This document shows, one piece after another, positions 47,216 through 55,700 of a DNA stretch of 64,000 nucleotides. The notes beneath the pieces were generated by a model that worked only from the letters and a program-made list of their open reading frames with translations, did no database searches and was not told the origin of the DNA. The stretch's first letter is position 1. Every line of letters begins with the position of its first letter. Position numbers and translations under genes: made by a program. Source of the stretch: Salminus brasiliensis (Eukaryota > Chordata > Actinopteri > Characiformes > Bryconidae); contig NC_132891.1 of assembly GCF_030463535.1 (NCBI RefSeq), positions 11,691,949 to 11,755,948 of the forward strand. Direction: 5' to 3'.

Positions 47216-48931
47216 TTGTATCTTGTAAGAGAGTAATCTGTATCTTATATCTTGTAAGGTTTAAGCCACAATTTACACTTGGTGGTCAAATGCCTCTCTG
47301 TTTAGTCCTTGTGTGGGGCGGAATATGCAAATTTGCTCGTTGCGCAGCAATTATTACTGGTGTTTCAGGTGTTGTGTAAGGAGGGGTTAGTTTCTCTGGA
47401 AAATCATACTAAAATGACAAGAATACACTGAGAAACGTTGTGGTCTGGTTGGCTGCTTGTTTTGGGTAGTTTTAAGTAATCACTGTCATTATGGCAACAA
47501 AGCTGAGCTATAGCATTTTTCGGGGTGTGTCACAGGGGCTCTCTCTTTTGCTGTTGTAACTGTTTGTGGTTGAGAAAAGGTCTTTATGGGAAATGTAGGC
47601 AACCTACTGCAATGTGGTTGCCATTTATAGTTTTTTTTAAATGAACAGTTAACCTTCATGTGGAGAAAGTAAACGCCTTTATTTCAAATGTTATTTATAT
47701 ATTTGAATAAAAATGAACTATATTTAATTTAAACATGGGCTTTTTAATCTAACACTACTTTTCTGTTTTTTGACAGAGAGAAAATTTGTAGCAGGGGTGC
47801 CAGACAATGTCTATACAAAATAGTAACCCTTACTACCAGATAATTACCTATTGTTACAGACATTTTCTGATTTGTTTATATCAGCTTTAAATGCATCTTG
47901 GGTGTGTTTACACTTGCAGGTTTATGTGACCATCTAATCTAAGCATTTGTATCTGTTATAAGGAGAGATATATAAATATGGGAATTGCTATTGTTCATAT
48001 ATGGCCAAAAGTCTTGAGACACCTGCTCATTTATTGGTTCTTCTGAAATCAAGATACTTTACTCTAAAGCTAAACTACTATAAGTGGTGGTAAAATAAAA
48101 TACGTTGGTAAGCATCTTTGCGGCCACCAGTTGCCTAGTGGTAAAAGAGACGAGACAGTAACTGGAAGGTTGCAGGATAAGATCCCAGGACTGACTGAGT
48201 TTTCTGGGACTGGGTTTTTAGAAAAACATATTATCAGACAGGATAAGAGGAACAAGTACAGTATTTAATAGGTGAACGGAAGTGTTGCTATGGATTTACA
48301 TGACTAAAATATGATATGGCTGCTCTTTTTGTGAAGAATTGTGCAGATGTACTTCATTTATATAGCTACTAGCCGTTGCCTCCATTTATTCAGTGTGGGA
48401 CTTTAGACAATGACAGCTGAATACATCATTCCTCTTATAGCTATTAAGCTGTTTAACATATGAGAGATAGATCTCCAATTGCTATACTCATCAGATGACA
48501 TTTTTTTTAACTATTTACAACATAATATCTCCTAATTACTCCTCTAATCTAATAATTTCTTCAGTATGCTTATTAATCTCACACTTTATTTAGACAGTCA
48601 CCTATAAAATATGTACGGATGCTCCCCTTATTAGCACACTGTGGTTAATGGTAAAAACCGCTTATCTACAACATAAAGGCTGACGCTGAAGTTAAGGTTA
48701 GGGTTATTTCCTAGAATGTATTACAGCATTAGATATTAGATATTAGATATTAGATCATTAGTTACATGTTCGTTGTGATCATCTACAAAGTGTCTATACT
48801 GGACTGTCAAAAGAAAACGTTGTCAGGACCAAGAGGAGAACAGAGGAGAACTACAGTAGTATATTGGAAAGCCTCCTGAAAACTCGTGTGCTGCCAAATT
48901 ACACCGTTCTTACCTTTCTGTCAGACTCCAT
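36750..48931 (-). CDS. slc2a1: GLUT1 glucose transporter, complete ten-exon coding region
   Basis: Facilitative hexose transporter (major facilitator superfamily, SLC2 class I) of the plasma membrane. It moves glucose down its gradient and in vertebrates supplies red cells, brain endothelium and glia. I joined ten exons by GT-AG sites into 492 codons plus stop, the human GLUT1 length. Visible marks in human numbering: N45 glycosylation sequon (NET), R92-R93 of the GRR loop, PESPR and PETKGR sugar-transporter motifs, S226 (the PKC site of the mammalian protein), QLS at 279-281, Q282/Q283/N288, GPGPIPW with W388, W412, and a C-terminal GADSQL that fits a class I PDZ ligand. The C-terminus and the FSNWT and FQYVEQL segments separate it from GLUT3 and GLUT4. 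Odd residues are F284 (leucine in mammalian GLUT1/3/4) and T429 (cysteine in human). The a/b teleost paralogue is not resolved. The start has G at -3 and +4. Confidence 0.97.
37055..37258 (-). CDS. slc2a1: slc2a1 coding exon 9 (codons 359-426)
   Basis: 204 nt, phase 0 at both ends, acceptor TTTCCAG, donor GTACGG. Encodes helices 10-11 with [21 protein letters not shown]388 and W412, implicated in sugar and cytochalasin B binding in mammalian GLUT1, are both present. Confidence 0.98.
37259..37634 (-). other. slc2a1: slc2a1 intron 8
   Basis: 376 nt of AT-rich sequence with a short ATA/AATA run at 37326-37358. Nothing else seen. Confidence 0.85.
37635..37736 (-). CDS. slc2a1: slc2a1 coding exon 8 (codons 325-358)
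   Basis: 102 nt, phase 0 at both ends, acceptor TTCTGCAG, donor GTGAGT. Encodes [17 protein letters not shown], the second GRR loop shared by sugar transporters, then helix 9. Found by splice logic, as it is open for only 34 codons. Confidence 0.96.
37944..38048 (-). CDS. slc2a1: slc2a1 coding exon 7 (codons 290-324)
   Basis: 105 nt, phase 0 at both ends, acceptor TTGCAG, donor GTAAGC. Encodes VFYYSTSIF and [14 protein letters not shown], i.e. the helix 7-8 region. Confidence 0.97.
38049..38826 (-). other. slc2a1: slc2a1 intron 6 with SINE
   Basis: 778 nt. Contains a 5'-truncated tRNA-derived SINE on the plus strand, antisense to the gene (38195-38462), followed by an AAT/ATC simple repeat (about 38462-38510). 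No other feature seen. Confidence 0.85.
38195..38462 (+). mobile_element. tRNA-derived SINE, 5'-truncated
   Basis: Starts inside the A-box region ('ttagagcgccgggctatcga'), has a B-box-like 'gggttcgtttcc', then the family body ('ggagttggctgcccaccgct'), a GT run and the tail 'acagtgacaaatatgtgcac'. Same family as 59470-59684. Lies antisense in slc2a1 intron 6. Confidence 0.85.
38827..39014 (-). CDS. slc2a1: slc2a1 coding exon 6 (codons 227 part-289)
   Basis: 188 nt, acceptor CCGTAG, donor GTGAGT. Encodes the intracellular helical loop ([16 protein letters not shown] is identical to human as I recall it) and helix 7 with [11 protein letters not shown]. The F at 284 replaces the leucine of mammalian GLUT1, 3 and 4. 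Confidence 0.97.
39165..39327 (-). CDS. slc2a1: slc2a1 coding exon 5 (codons 173-227 part)
   Basis: 163 nt, acceptor CTGCAG, donor GTGAGG, ending in phase 1. Encodes helix 6 and the start of the large cytoplasmic loop, with CPESPRFLL and NEENKAKS. The last full codon is S226, the residue phosphorylated by PKC in mammalian GLUT1. Confidence 0.97.
39328..39989 (-). other. slc2a1: slc2a1 intron 4, mostly an inserted element
   Basis: 662 nt, of which 481 nt (39490-39970) is a small inverted-repeat element. The remaining sequence is 19 nt at the donor side and about 160 nt at the acceptor side. Confidence 0.85.
39490..39970 (-). mobile_element. 481-bp inverted-repeat element (MITE) in intron 4
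   Basis: Ends 'tacatgtccaaatatttgtg' and 'ccaatattttgtccatatag' plus 'tgta' are inverse matches. Interior shares blocks with the element at 45891-46313 in opposite orientation ('ggttcatgtttatctgctcc', 'agtgaggtcaggatgtt'). No coding capacity. Confidence 0.8.
39990..40230 (-). CDS. slc2a1: slc2a1 coding exon 4 (codons 92 part-172)
   Basis: 241 nt, acceptor CCTGCAG and donor GTAATT. Encodes helices 3-5 with [18 protein letters not shown] and [12 protein letters not shown], typical of GLUT1. The donor lies close to a small inserted element in intron 4. Confidence 0.97.
40348..40508 (-). CDS. slc2a1: slc2a1 coding exon 3 (codons 39-92 part)
   Basis: 161 nt, phase 0 in and phase 2 out, acceptor CTTGTAG and donor GTAATA. 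Encodes the first exofacial loop with the N45-E-T glycosylation sequon, helix 2, and the start of the RLGRR loop. The split codon for R92 (AG|G) is completed in exon 4. Confidence 0.97.
40814..41708. mobile_element. 895-bp inverted-repeat element in intron 2
   Basis: Left arm 'gtgggcaattcaaggcctgg' and the inverse of the right arm 'gtgggcaattccggtcctgg' match, and continue for about 60 bp ('attcctgcacagt', 'ctttt.ctgct'). No transposase and no clear target duplication. Confidence 0.65.
42620..42652. repeat. AT-rich microsatellite
   Basis: 'ttaatatatt' units leading into an AT run. Confidence 0.8.
43430..43890 (-). pseudogene. Possible Tc1-like remnant, antisense
   Basis: 'gtcagtactttgtaagaccc' (43441-43460) and 'aaaacttaaatttgtgtctc' resemble antisense noncoding and coding stretches of fish Tc1-like elements. 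No transposase motif can be read securely. Confidence 0.3.
44182..44277 (-). CDS. slc2a1: slc2a1 coding exon 2 (codons 7-38)
   Basis: 96 nt, phase 0 at both ends, acceptor TGTGCAG and donor GTAAGT. Encodes transmembrane helix 1 including [16 protein letters not shown], one of the most conserved class I GLUT segments. Too short for most ORF scans. Confidence 0.97.
45891..46313 (+). mobile_element. 423-bp inverted-repeat element (MITE) in intron 1
   Basis: Left end 'tacatggataaaagtattgt', right end 'aatatttggacacatagtgt' plus A, with the shared interior blocks noted for the intron 4 copy. Non-coding. Confidence 0.8.
46400..46560. repeat. GGTTCC/GGAACC-type dispersed repeat
   Basis: 'tgatgccatagaagaatcac' (46410-46429), 'ttttggttccctgaagtacc' and later 'gtccataaagcaaccttgaa' follow the order of a common fish repeat. 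Confidence 0.55.
47155..47212. repeat. (GT)n(TA)n compound microsatellite
   Basis: About 24 nt of GT followed by about 34 nt of TA. Confidence 0.95.
47997..48066 (+). mobile_element. Truncated end of the intron MITE family
   Basis: 'atggccaaaagtcttgagac' (48001-48020) plus 'acctgctcatttattggttc' match the left end of the 45891-46313 family. Confidence 0.55.
48118..48200 (+). mobile_element. Possible tRNA-derived SINE fragment
   Basis: A-box-like 'ttgcctagtggtaaaagaga' (48131-48150) and a degenerate B-box 'ggttgcaggataagatccc' (48168-48186), with SINE-like spacing. Different family from 59470-59684. Confidence 0.4.
48914..48931 (-). CDS. slc2a1: slc2a1 coding exon 1 (codons 1-6)
   Basis: Encodes MESDRK and ends at a GTAAGA donor, phase 0. 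It is the only ATG in this frame that joins to exon 2. The context GCCATGG is strong. The short 18-nt coding part of exon 1 matches the GLUT1 layout. Confidence 0.93.
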
Positions 48932-49175
48932 GGCGTGCAGGTTATCAGAGCCTGCTTTTGTCCTTCTGCTCGGAAAATCAACAAGTTCAGAAAGTCCTCA
49001 GCTCTTCGTCAGGATAAAAAAAAGCCTAACAAGGCATTACAACCGGCGCGTAAAGTTAAAAAAGAGTTGACAGTGAATGAATGAAGTGAGCTTTATCCAC
49101 GGTTCATCTTCTCTGTGTGGTCGTAAAGTGCTTCTTCCTCAGAAAACCGCTCCTCTGTGTTGACAGAGCTGCATC
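48932..49175 (-). other. slc2a1: slc2a1 5' leader with three short uORFs
   Basis: Between the likely start site and the GLUT1 ATG there are three upstream ATGs, each with its own stop before the main start: 49174-49139 (11 codons plus TGA), 49107-49093 (M-N-R-G plus TAA) and 49037-49026 (M-P-C plus TAG). None overlaps the main ORF. The first may lie at or upstream of the true transcription start, which the sequence does not fix. Such uORFs often lower or condition translation; that role here is inference. Confidence 0.55.
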
Positions 49176-49189
49176 TCTAAGGTAGGAAT

Positions 49190-49320
49190 AAGCCGGTTAA
49201 TATAAATTCCCCAGCGGTCTCTGATTGGCTGGACGGAAGGCGTGCCATGTAACGGAGCGTGCTGATTGGCTGCACGTACTATATGAATACGTGACGTTGT
49301 GTCGCTGAGAACGTGCTCTC
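49190..49320 (-). promoter_or_regulatory. slc2a1: slc2a1 proximal promoter with CCAAT boxes and ACGTG cluster
   Basis: In gene sense there is a weak TATA-like AT stretch near 49198-49208, then two identical AGCCAATCAG boxes (plus-strand CTGATTGGCT at 49221-49230 and 49262-49271) 41 bp apart. Three ACGTG cores follow: plus-strand CACGT at 49273-49277 (ACGTG in gene sense), and ACGTG at 49289-49293 and 49311-49315. RCGTG is the HIF-1 binding core, and GLUT1 is a well-known hypoxia target. The middle core overlaps a CRE-like TGACGT. The region is CpG-rich compared with its surroundings. Start site and function are inferred. Confidence 0.6.
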
Positions 49321-49330
49321 GTCAGGCGCG

Positions 49331-49568
49331 AGCCAAACTCAGGATTAGATAAAGATAGACAGACTGAGCTTCATTGATCCTGAAGGTAAACTGCAGCGAT
49401 ACAGTGGCGATATAAACACACACATATTAGGCAAAAAAGGGGGTGGGAGTGAGTTTAGTGCCTTAATAGGTTACTATGTGAGATATAACAACACAGCCCT
49501 GCGTAAAAGCAATATGTCGCTGCTGTCCTGTAAATCATTATATATTATTATTTGCCATTAAAGCCCTA
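49331..49568. other. Upstream flank with short repeat fragment
   Basis: 'gagcttcattgatcctgaag' (49366-49385) resembles the 3' tail type of a fish retroelement. Otherwise unique. Confidence 0.4.
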
Positions 49569-50350
49569 CACTGTAAAAATTAATAAAAAAAATTCTCGAA
49601 AAACAGTGCTGTAATTTCTGCAGCAAACAAACACAGCTTTCCCATTGGCTCCTGACACCATCTATTTACATACAGGGCGTGTCCTCCAGTCATTGACACT
49701 CACAGTCAACGTGTTGTCATTTCCCCAGGGCTACCTTTTCTTGCTCTATTGGTTCTTGCTCTATTGGTTTATGTAATGGTTGAGTGCATGGTTTTAATGC
49801 TGCAGAAATTAAGAGCAAATTTATGCTTTATGTGTTGCTGTGTGTGAGCATATGCTGGTTGAGTGTCAGTGCTTACTCTCATACTACCAAAGAATTACTC
49901 TGTTGTTGTTTGGTGTAGTTTGTTTTGTTGTGCTTTGTAGCATCTTAAGTGTTTGTAATGATGCGAGAAAAAAAAATTCCATGCGGGACTCTCAACACGA
50001 TAGTATTTCAAGAAGAAATCTTTTATTTTATTGAAAATGTTTGTAAATGTATTATTAGGATATTTTACTTTACTTTTATGGCTTTTGTTTGGCCAGTTGA
50101 TTTGATATAAACATAAAAATAAAACTAATGAAATTAGTTTAAAAAGCTTTAATATGGGCAATAGATAATTATTGTATTGTTATTTACAAACATTCATTCA
50201 ATCATTGTAATTGAGGACAGCAGTATGCAGTATGAGTAATATAGTATTTGTTCTGTAAAAAAAGAAATAAATGAAATTTATATTCATTGGCTTAACATTT
50301 AAAATAACTTGTTATCAATTTTCCATAAAATTAGGATTTTTCTTACAGTG
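49569..50350. mobile_element. Probable 782-bp inverted-repeat element flanked by TA
   Basis: 'ta' plus 'cactgtaaaaat' at the left and 'ttcttacagtg' plus 'ta' at the right form short imperfect inverted ends next to TA dinucleotides. Contains unit copy 1 ('cccattggctcctgacacca', 49642-49661). No coding region. Confidence 0.5.
49610..49760 (+). repeat. Upstream repeat unit, copy 1
   Basis: Shared order of 'attggctcctg', 'tatttac/tatttgc', 'gggcgtgtcctcc', 'cagtcaacgtgt', 'ccccaggg' and 'taccttttct' with copies at 51840, 55420 and 60600. Confidence 0.65.
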
Positions 50351-51296
50351 TATATAGTACTCCAAAGGGCTAAAGGGTTCACCTTTAAGTCACATCTTTG
50401 GTTCTTGTCATTGTTTATATCATTGTTTATTTAAAATATTTAATTATTTAAATTTAGATGCTAAACATTTAACAGTATGCTATCAGTTAACCCACTGATC
50501 TCCATGAAACCATGGATAGTTCAATTACCATAATAACTGCAGTCATGATTAACTGATAGTAGCTACTATATAATAATATTTAAGACTTCTAACTGGGATA
50601 TACCTGGACAGAAACTGTGAACAACTGGAATAAACAACATTAAGTGTTGACAAAAGCTCTAATATGCCTGACAGAAATGAGACAGACCAGAGAGAAGGTG
50701 TGACTCAAGGAAGGACTCAAACATATCTGATGATTATCTAAATGCATGATTAAGAATATTACCAAACTGAGGATGACAGTCCTTCGATAAATAAATATTA
50801 GGATAATCATTCAATGTGCGAGGACAGGTTTTTCTTATGGTTTAAGTGGGCTGGTGAGAAGATGTGATTGTCACTTTATCCGTCTCACTCCAACCCAATC
50901 TTTGTTCATTGCAGCAGGGGAGAATCCGGCAAAACTGTAAGCAAAAATAAAGGAAGAAACGGATCTTTTGTATGTTCCCGGAAAAGACGCACATGCCTTC
51001 GCCAAACAAAAGAGAGAGGAAAACCATTTTGTTGACTTTGGTTCCTCATGATTAAATCGGTGTTCTTTGAAAGTCAATATAAACAATAACAGCCCATTAT
51101 AAATCAAAGACTGGGTGGGTTAGGCGAGTGTCAACAGGCTGGTATTGTTCAATAATTCAAAGAAATCATAGTGTTAAAAATATTCTGATACTCATTCGCT
51201 TTTAAGTATTTATTCCAGAATCAGTGCCAACATCTGATTCAGAAAATGTGCCTTGTTCTGTTACTTTGTCACCCACAGTGTTAAAAGTATAAGATC

Positions 51297-51404
51297 CTGT
51301 GGAGGAACCTTTTAAGCTGCTTTGCGGAACTTTCAATGAACCTTTTTCTTATAAAAACCTTTTCTTAAAGGCTCCTCAAAGCACCTTAAGAGGTTCCTCC
51401 ACAG
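51297..51404. repeat. Hairpin-forming repeat with 32-bp arms
   Basis: Arm 51297-51328 (begins 'ctgtggaggaacctttta') is inverse to 51373-51404 (ends 'aagaggttcctccacag') with four mismatches by eye. A GGTTCC-type repeat. Confidence 0.75.
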
Positions 51405-51414
51405 TTTCAGATTG

Positions 51415-51655
51415 AAGAACCTCCAATGGTGGTCTAATTGAAAAAACATAAACCTGTTCTGTTCCGTTTGTCCGAAAGCAAATAACTTTCCCCTTAAAGA
51501 TAACGCAATAATTTTACTGAAATAATATTTTTACTCAAACCTAATACTTCAAGCCAAAGGTTGTAATATCATGTGACCTCATGACATCACATCAGGTCAC
51601 TCCTTTTCAAGTTCTGCTGTCTGCTATTACCTCACTCTGAAAGTGAAGAACTCTG
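51415..51655 (-). repeat. Repeat block, inverse of 60350-60550
   Basis: 'catgtgacctcatgacatca' (51574-51593) and 'cactctgaaagtgaa' match the inverse of 60374-60433, and 'aacctgtt.tg.t' and 'tctaattgaaaaa' match the inverse of 60480-60540. Confidence 0.65.
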
Positions 51656-51804
51656 AAATGAAATTTGTTAATGTCTGTTGTACACAAAACTAGATCTGTC
51701 TCACGTTACTCCACCATTATGAATTTGGTGAATATTTGTTATTATTTTCTAGATTCAAAAGGAATCTTTGAATTGAGTCAACTTATAGTAATTTAGTTTA
51801 GCCA

Positions 51805-52140
51805 GTAACTGAGTCAGCTGTGCTGCTTCAGTATTTTGCTGAGTAAAACTTTTCCAAACTTTTCCAATTGGCTCCTGTATCATTTATTTGCAGTGTCCTG
51901 CATTCTTAGTCACCGTCGGCATGTAATCATGTCCCCCCGGGTACCTTTTCTTAGATAATCAGGAGTATTGTATGAATTGTGAAATGTGTTAAATGCTTGG
52001 TGAGCAATGGTGGTTGTGTTGCTGAGTGAGGCTATTTGCTGGTTGAGTCCTGCAGTGTTTGCTCTTGTTCTTGCACCAGCTTCTTCTGCCTGTTTTTAGC
52101 AGATTAGTAGCAGGTAGCCAATGAATAAAATGCTGAAATG
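51805..52140 (+). repeat. Upstream repeat unit, copy 2
   Basis: 'agtaactgagtcagctgtgc' (51804-51823) is identical to 55347-55366. Then the unit 'attggctcctgtatcattta' and 'ccgggtaccttttctta'. Confidence 0.65.
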
Positions 52141-54600
52141 TTATTTAAGGGGGTGCAAAATTATTTTCCTTAATTGGAAATTTTAAGTTTGTTTAAAATT
52201 TGATATTTATGTAAGTTTGGCAGTTTAAACAGAGGTTTCAGCTTGTATTGAGTCAGAAAACAACTTTAGAATTACAGTGTATAAAGTTTTGAAGTTTATT
52301 CAAAAGAAAAAATTATACTTAGTTGTAGTAGTAAAAAAGATTTTTTCCCCCAAAATAAATATTTAAGTTCTAACAAAGTAAAGGAAAAAAGGTGGCATTT
52401 ATAATAAATTCACTTTTTTACTTTATTTGACTTATGTTTCTTGTTTTTGGGTAAAAAATACTTTGAGGAAGAGTTAAGTATAATTTCGACAAAATCATGT
52501 ATATAATAATTTTGAATCATTTTGAAAAACAAATATATTTAGGTGAATATATTAGTTGGTCCAAAGTATCAGTCCATGGTATGGACTCAGTTTAGAACAG
52601 TCAATAACCAAACAATGAAGCCTCTAAAAGTAACTGGATTCTGAAATCCTTCTTTTCTGTATTCTGAATACAACTTCCCAATACTTGCATTCAAATACAC
52701 AGATCTGTACCTAAACCTTCAGTACTTCCAGCATTCCAGTGCATCCCAACCCTGTATCTCAATGTCTTGTGTGGAATGATACAGGTACAAACAGGACAAA
52801 GCAGACAGAAGGAGTTATTGGCAGTCAGTCACTCAGTGAAGTCTTACACAATGTAGTGAACTAAGCCAAACTAAGCAGTGTAACGCTAACATCTGTGTCA
52901 GCTGTGCTTGAGAAGATAAAGGTCCTAATCTTCAGCATCCAACACCTCTTCCTGAAAGCACCCACTATTTTTAAACTTATCAATGCTAACACCACTGATG
53001 CTGAGAGCATGACACTGAGCAGGAACAGGATAGAAAGGTCATGCTCTGTTTTTTTTTTTATCTGCCCCTCCATGAAACAACACATAGCTTTATCAATACA
53101 CTCGTCAGTCTGGAAAACTTTACTACAGTGAATGAATGGAAATGTGCGATACAAGGTTTGATGACAGGCCTAGATTTTTTAAAAAGTCTAGAATAGACTT
53201 TTTTCTACAATACATGGTAGAGGTGATACCAGGGTTGAGAGGTATCGGAATGCAAGTATTGGAATTGATTAATGTACACTGCACAACGTGTGCATTCCCC
53301 GTGCGCCGCACACGCTGCTTTACAGCTGATGGCTGTCACTAGTGAGGGATGAGCATGGGTAAGGACATGACATGGTAATCTGCCTGGTCATATGACCTGG
53401 GCCAGCGTCTCCTGGAACGTGCTTGCCTGCACACCCACATTGACTCATCCTCGCATGACTGGAAGGAGCTCAATCTCAGCTTGGGTGAGCTTTCCCAGCA
53501 ACACTGTGGATGTGGTGTGACAGGATGCAGGATATGAACAAGGAGAGATTGAGGGCAATTAGTACCCCTCAAACCCATTGAATATACACGTGTATTTACA
53601 CCATAAATATAGTCCATAATACATTTTTGTTTATTATTATTACAGTTGATTAAAAAAAGGTACATTTATGGTACAAAACAGGGTGTCTTTAGAGTAAATC
53701 TGGAAAAACCTCCATATTTTTTATATAAATATAAATTGTGAATAATTCACAGAATTATAAGAACAAAAGCTTGTCTTAGTTGAACCAGTTTAAATACATG
53801 AAATATGTTGAATATGTTTAATTAATAATTACATAATTCTTCACCTTCCATAAAATACATGACCATATAATTAATCTAGTATTAATAAGTAATCAATAAC
53901 TAATAGTGCAGCCTGAAAATAAAAATGTTGTTACATGGTTCTTGGCTTGAATGTACAGTTCATTAAAGAAGCCTGTCTCTTCAGACCTCACTGGAGCGGA
54001 TACGGCCTAGTTCAACTTTGGGTTTGGTCATCTGGTTCACAAAGTTTAAACTGAGTAATCAGAGCCTGGGAAGGGGAGTGGATGGGACCAGCAGAATGTG
54101 ACCAATCACATCATCATGAAGAAAGCAGATCATCACCCCTCAACACTCCCATCTCCTCTGTCTCCATTGTTCCCCCTGACACCACCATTTAGGCTCATGG
54201 CACACAATCAAAGAACATCTTCTCATGGATTAATCAGAAATTTCATGCCAGCAGAGGCAGTGAAATCAGAACACTGGCAGGCAGAGACGCTGTGTGGAGG
54301 GTTGGCCTTGTGCTTTCTTCAAGAGCGATACTGTACCCCCTCTTTCATGCAGTCCAATTAAGAAAACTTTGCCCCAGTGTCCATCTCAAACTGGGCGTAG
54401 CAGACAATGAGCCCATCACAAAGCATTAGACTGGCATGGAGGCAACAAAGGCACAGAAGGAGCTGTGTGGTGGGCAAGAGTGCTGTCATGGACAACAGAA
54501 CACTGTCGCTCTGTCCAGGTACAGGGTCAGCATGTCCAGTGATGTAACAGTGTCTAGATGGACAAGAATGATGCAAACTCATATATTTATCATCTAATGT
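52141..54600. other. Intergenic, no gene seen
   Basis: AT-rich unique DNA. A few ORFs of about 90-110 codons on the minus strand lack recognisable domains. Confidence 0.5.
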
Positions 54601-54639
54601 CTGCTTAGAGGCAGCACTAATTATAATGTATCTCAAGCA

Positions 54640-54843
54640 AAGGGATTAGGGCATCTTCCTGACCAGCAGTTGCCAGCATTTCTAACAGTTTTATAGCTTC
54701 ATAGCTATTTATTAGAAAGCCTTCTTTGTTACTCCAACTACAGTCACTCCAACAAAAGCAGGATAAACAAAACATTTTAATACCATTGATATCAGAAGAA
54801 ACATTTAATGAGAAGGTGTCCCAGTACTTTTGCCCGCATAGTG
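54640..54843 (-). mobile_element. Truncated copy of the intron MITE family
   Basis: 'aacaaaagcaggataaacaa' (54751-54770) and 'gtgtcccagtacttttgc' with 'catagtgt' at the end match the intron 4 copy in the same orientation. The other end is lost. Confidence 0.6.
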
Positions 54844-55100
54844 TGGATTTGCACATATGGATAGAAACAACAATACAGTTTTAAGTCTGAACATAGGATG
54901 AATTGAGGGGAAATAATATAATTAATAATTAATAACATAATCAATTAGCTGCTAGCATTGCTAAGCTAGATATGTCTGAAAGTATCTAGACCCTAGTGAC
55001 AAGTAATGTACTTAATTGTACTGAAGCATACTGAGATTTGTCCAGGTATGTTGTGCATGTACTAGCAATTTTATGGACTTACATAAAAATACTTTAATAC

Positions 55101-55139
<39 letters not shown>
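55101..55139. repeat. (AAT)n microsatellite
   Basis: About 13 AAT triplets. Confidence 0.95.
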
Positions 55140-55141
<2 letters not shown>

Positions 55142-55199
55142 TTTCATCAAATGCTTGCAAGTAAAATGTGACCACACTTAAAATAAACAGTTTAGAGTT

Positions 55200-55700
55200 A
55201 GATGAATGTGTGATCATTTTACAGATCTTTGAGCTCAATCAACTTAGAATAATTTAGTTATTCTGTTGCCATTGGCAAATGGACAGTGATTGGCCCATGC
55301 AAGCTTAAAAAGCATTTCTCTCATATTGATGTTTCTCTCTAAGCCCAGTAACTGAGTCAGCTGTGCTGCTTCAATAATATTCAGTGGGTTTGTGTATGGA
55401 ATACAACCTCTGAGCAAAACTCACAACTTTCCCATTGGCTGGTAGCACCAACTATTTGCAAATTGGGCGTGTCTTTCACCGTATAGTCACCATTAGTGTG
55501 TAGTCATTTGCCCCAGACTATCTACCCCTATGTGTTTTGTTGTAACCTGTGTATTATTACAGCTGCTTTGCTTTGGTGTTGACTGGTTTGAGTGTTGAGT
55601 GTACATTGCTGTTTTTTCTGCCATCAAGCTGTGTTTTTTTGCTGGCTGAATGCTGTAATTACTCCAGAATTACTATGCAGAATTATACTCTCAGTGTTTG
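55200..55700 (+). repeat. Upstream repeat unit, copy 3
   Basis: Shares 'tcaactta.aataatttagtt' (about 55240-55260), the 20-mer at 55347-55366 and the 'cccattggct...gggcgtgtc' unit with copy 2 and copy 1. Confidence 0.65.

Larger units (their letters stand above)
44278..48913 (-). other. slc2a1: slc2a1 intron 1
   Basis: 4.6 kb first intron. Holds an inverted-repeat element (45891-46313), a fragment of the same family (47997-48066), a GGTTCC-type dispersed repeat (46400-46560), a compound GT/TA microsatellite (47155-47212) and a possible SINE fragment (48118-48200). The rest is AT-rich unique sequence with no exon seen. First introns of transporter genes often hold enhancers, but none stands out. 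Confidence 0.85.

Noticed and set aside
49200..49207. Plus-strand TATAAAT as a promoter facing away from slc2a1
   Set aside because: No plus-strand gene follows. The AT stretch is more simply read as the weak TATA-like region of slc2a1.
53339..53665. 108-codon minus-strand ORF upstream of slc2a1
   Set aside because: Sequence looks non-repetitive but shows no domain, and no splice partners were found.
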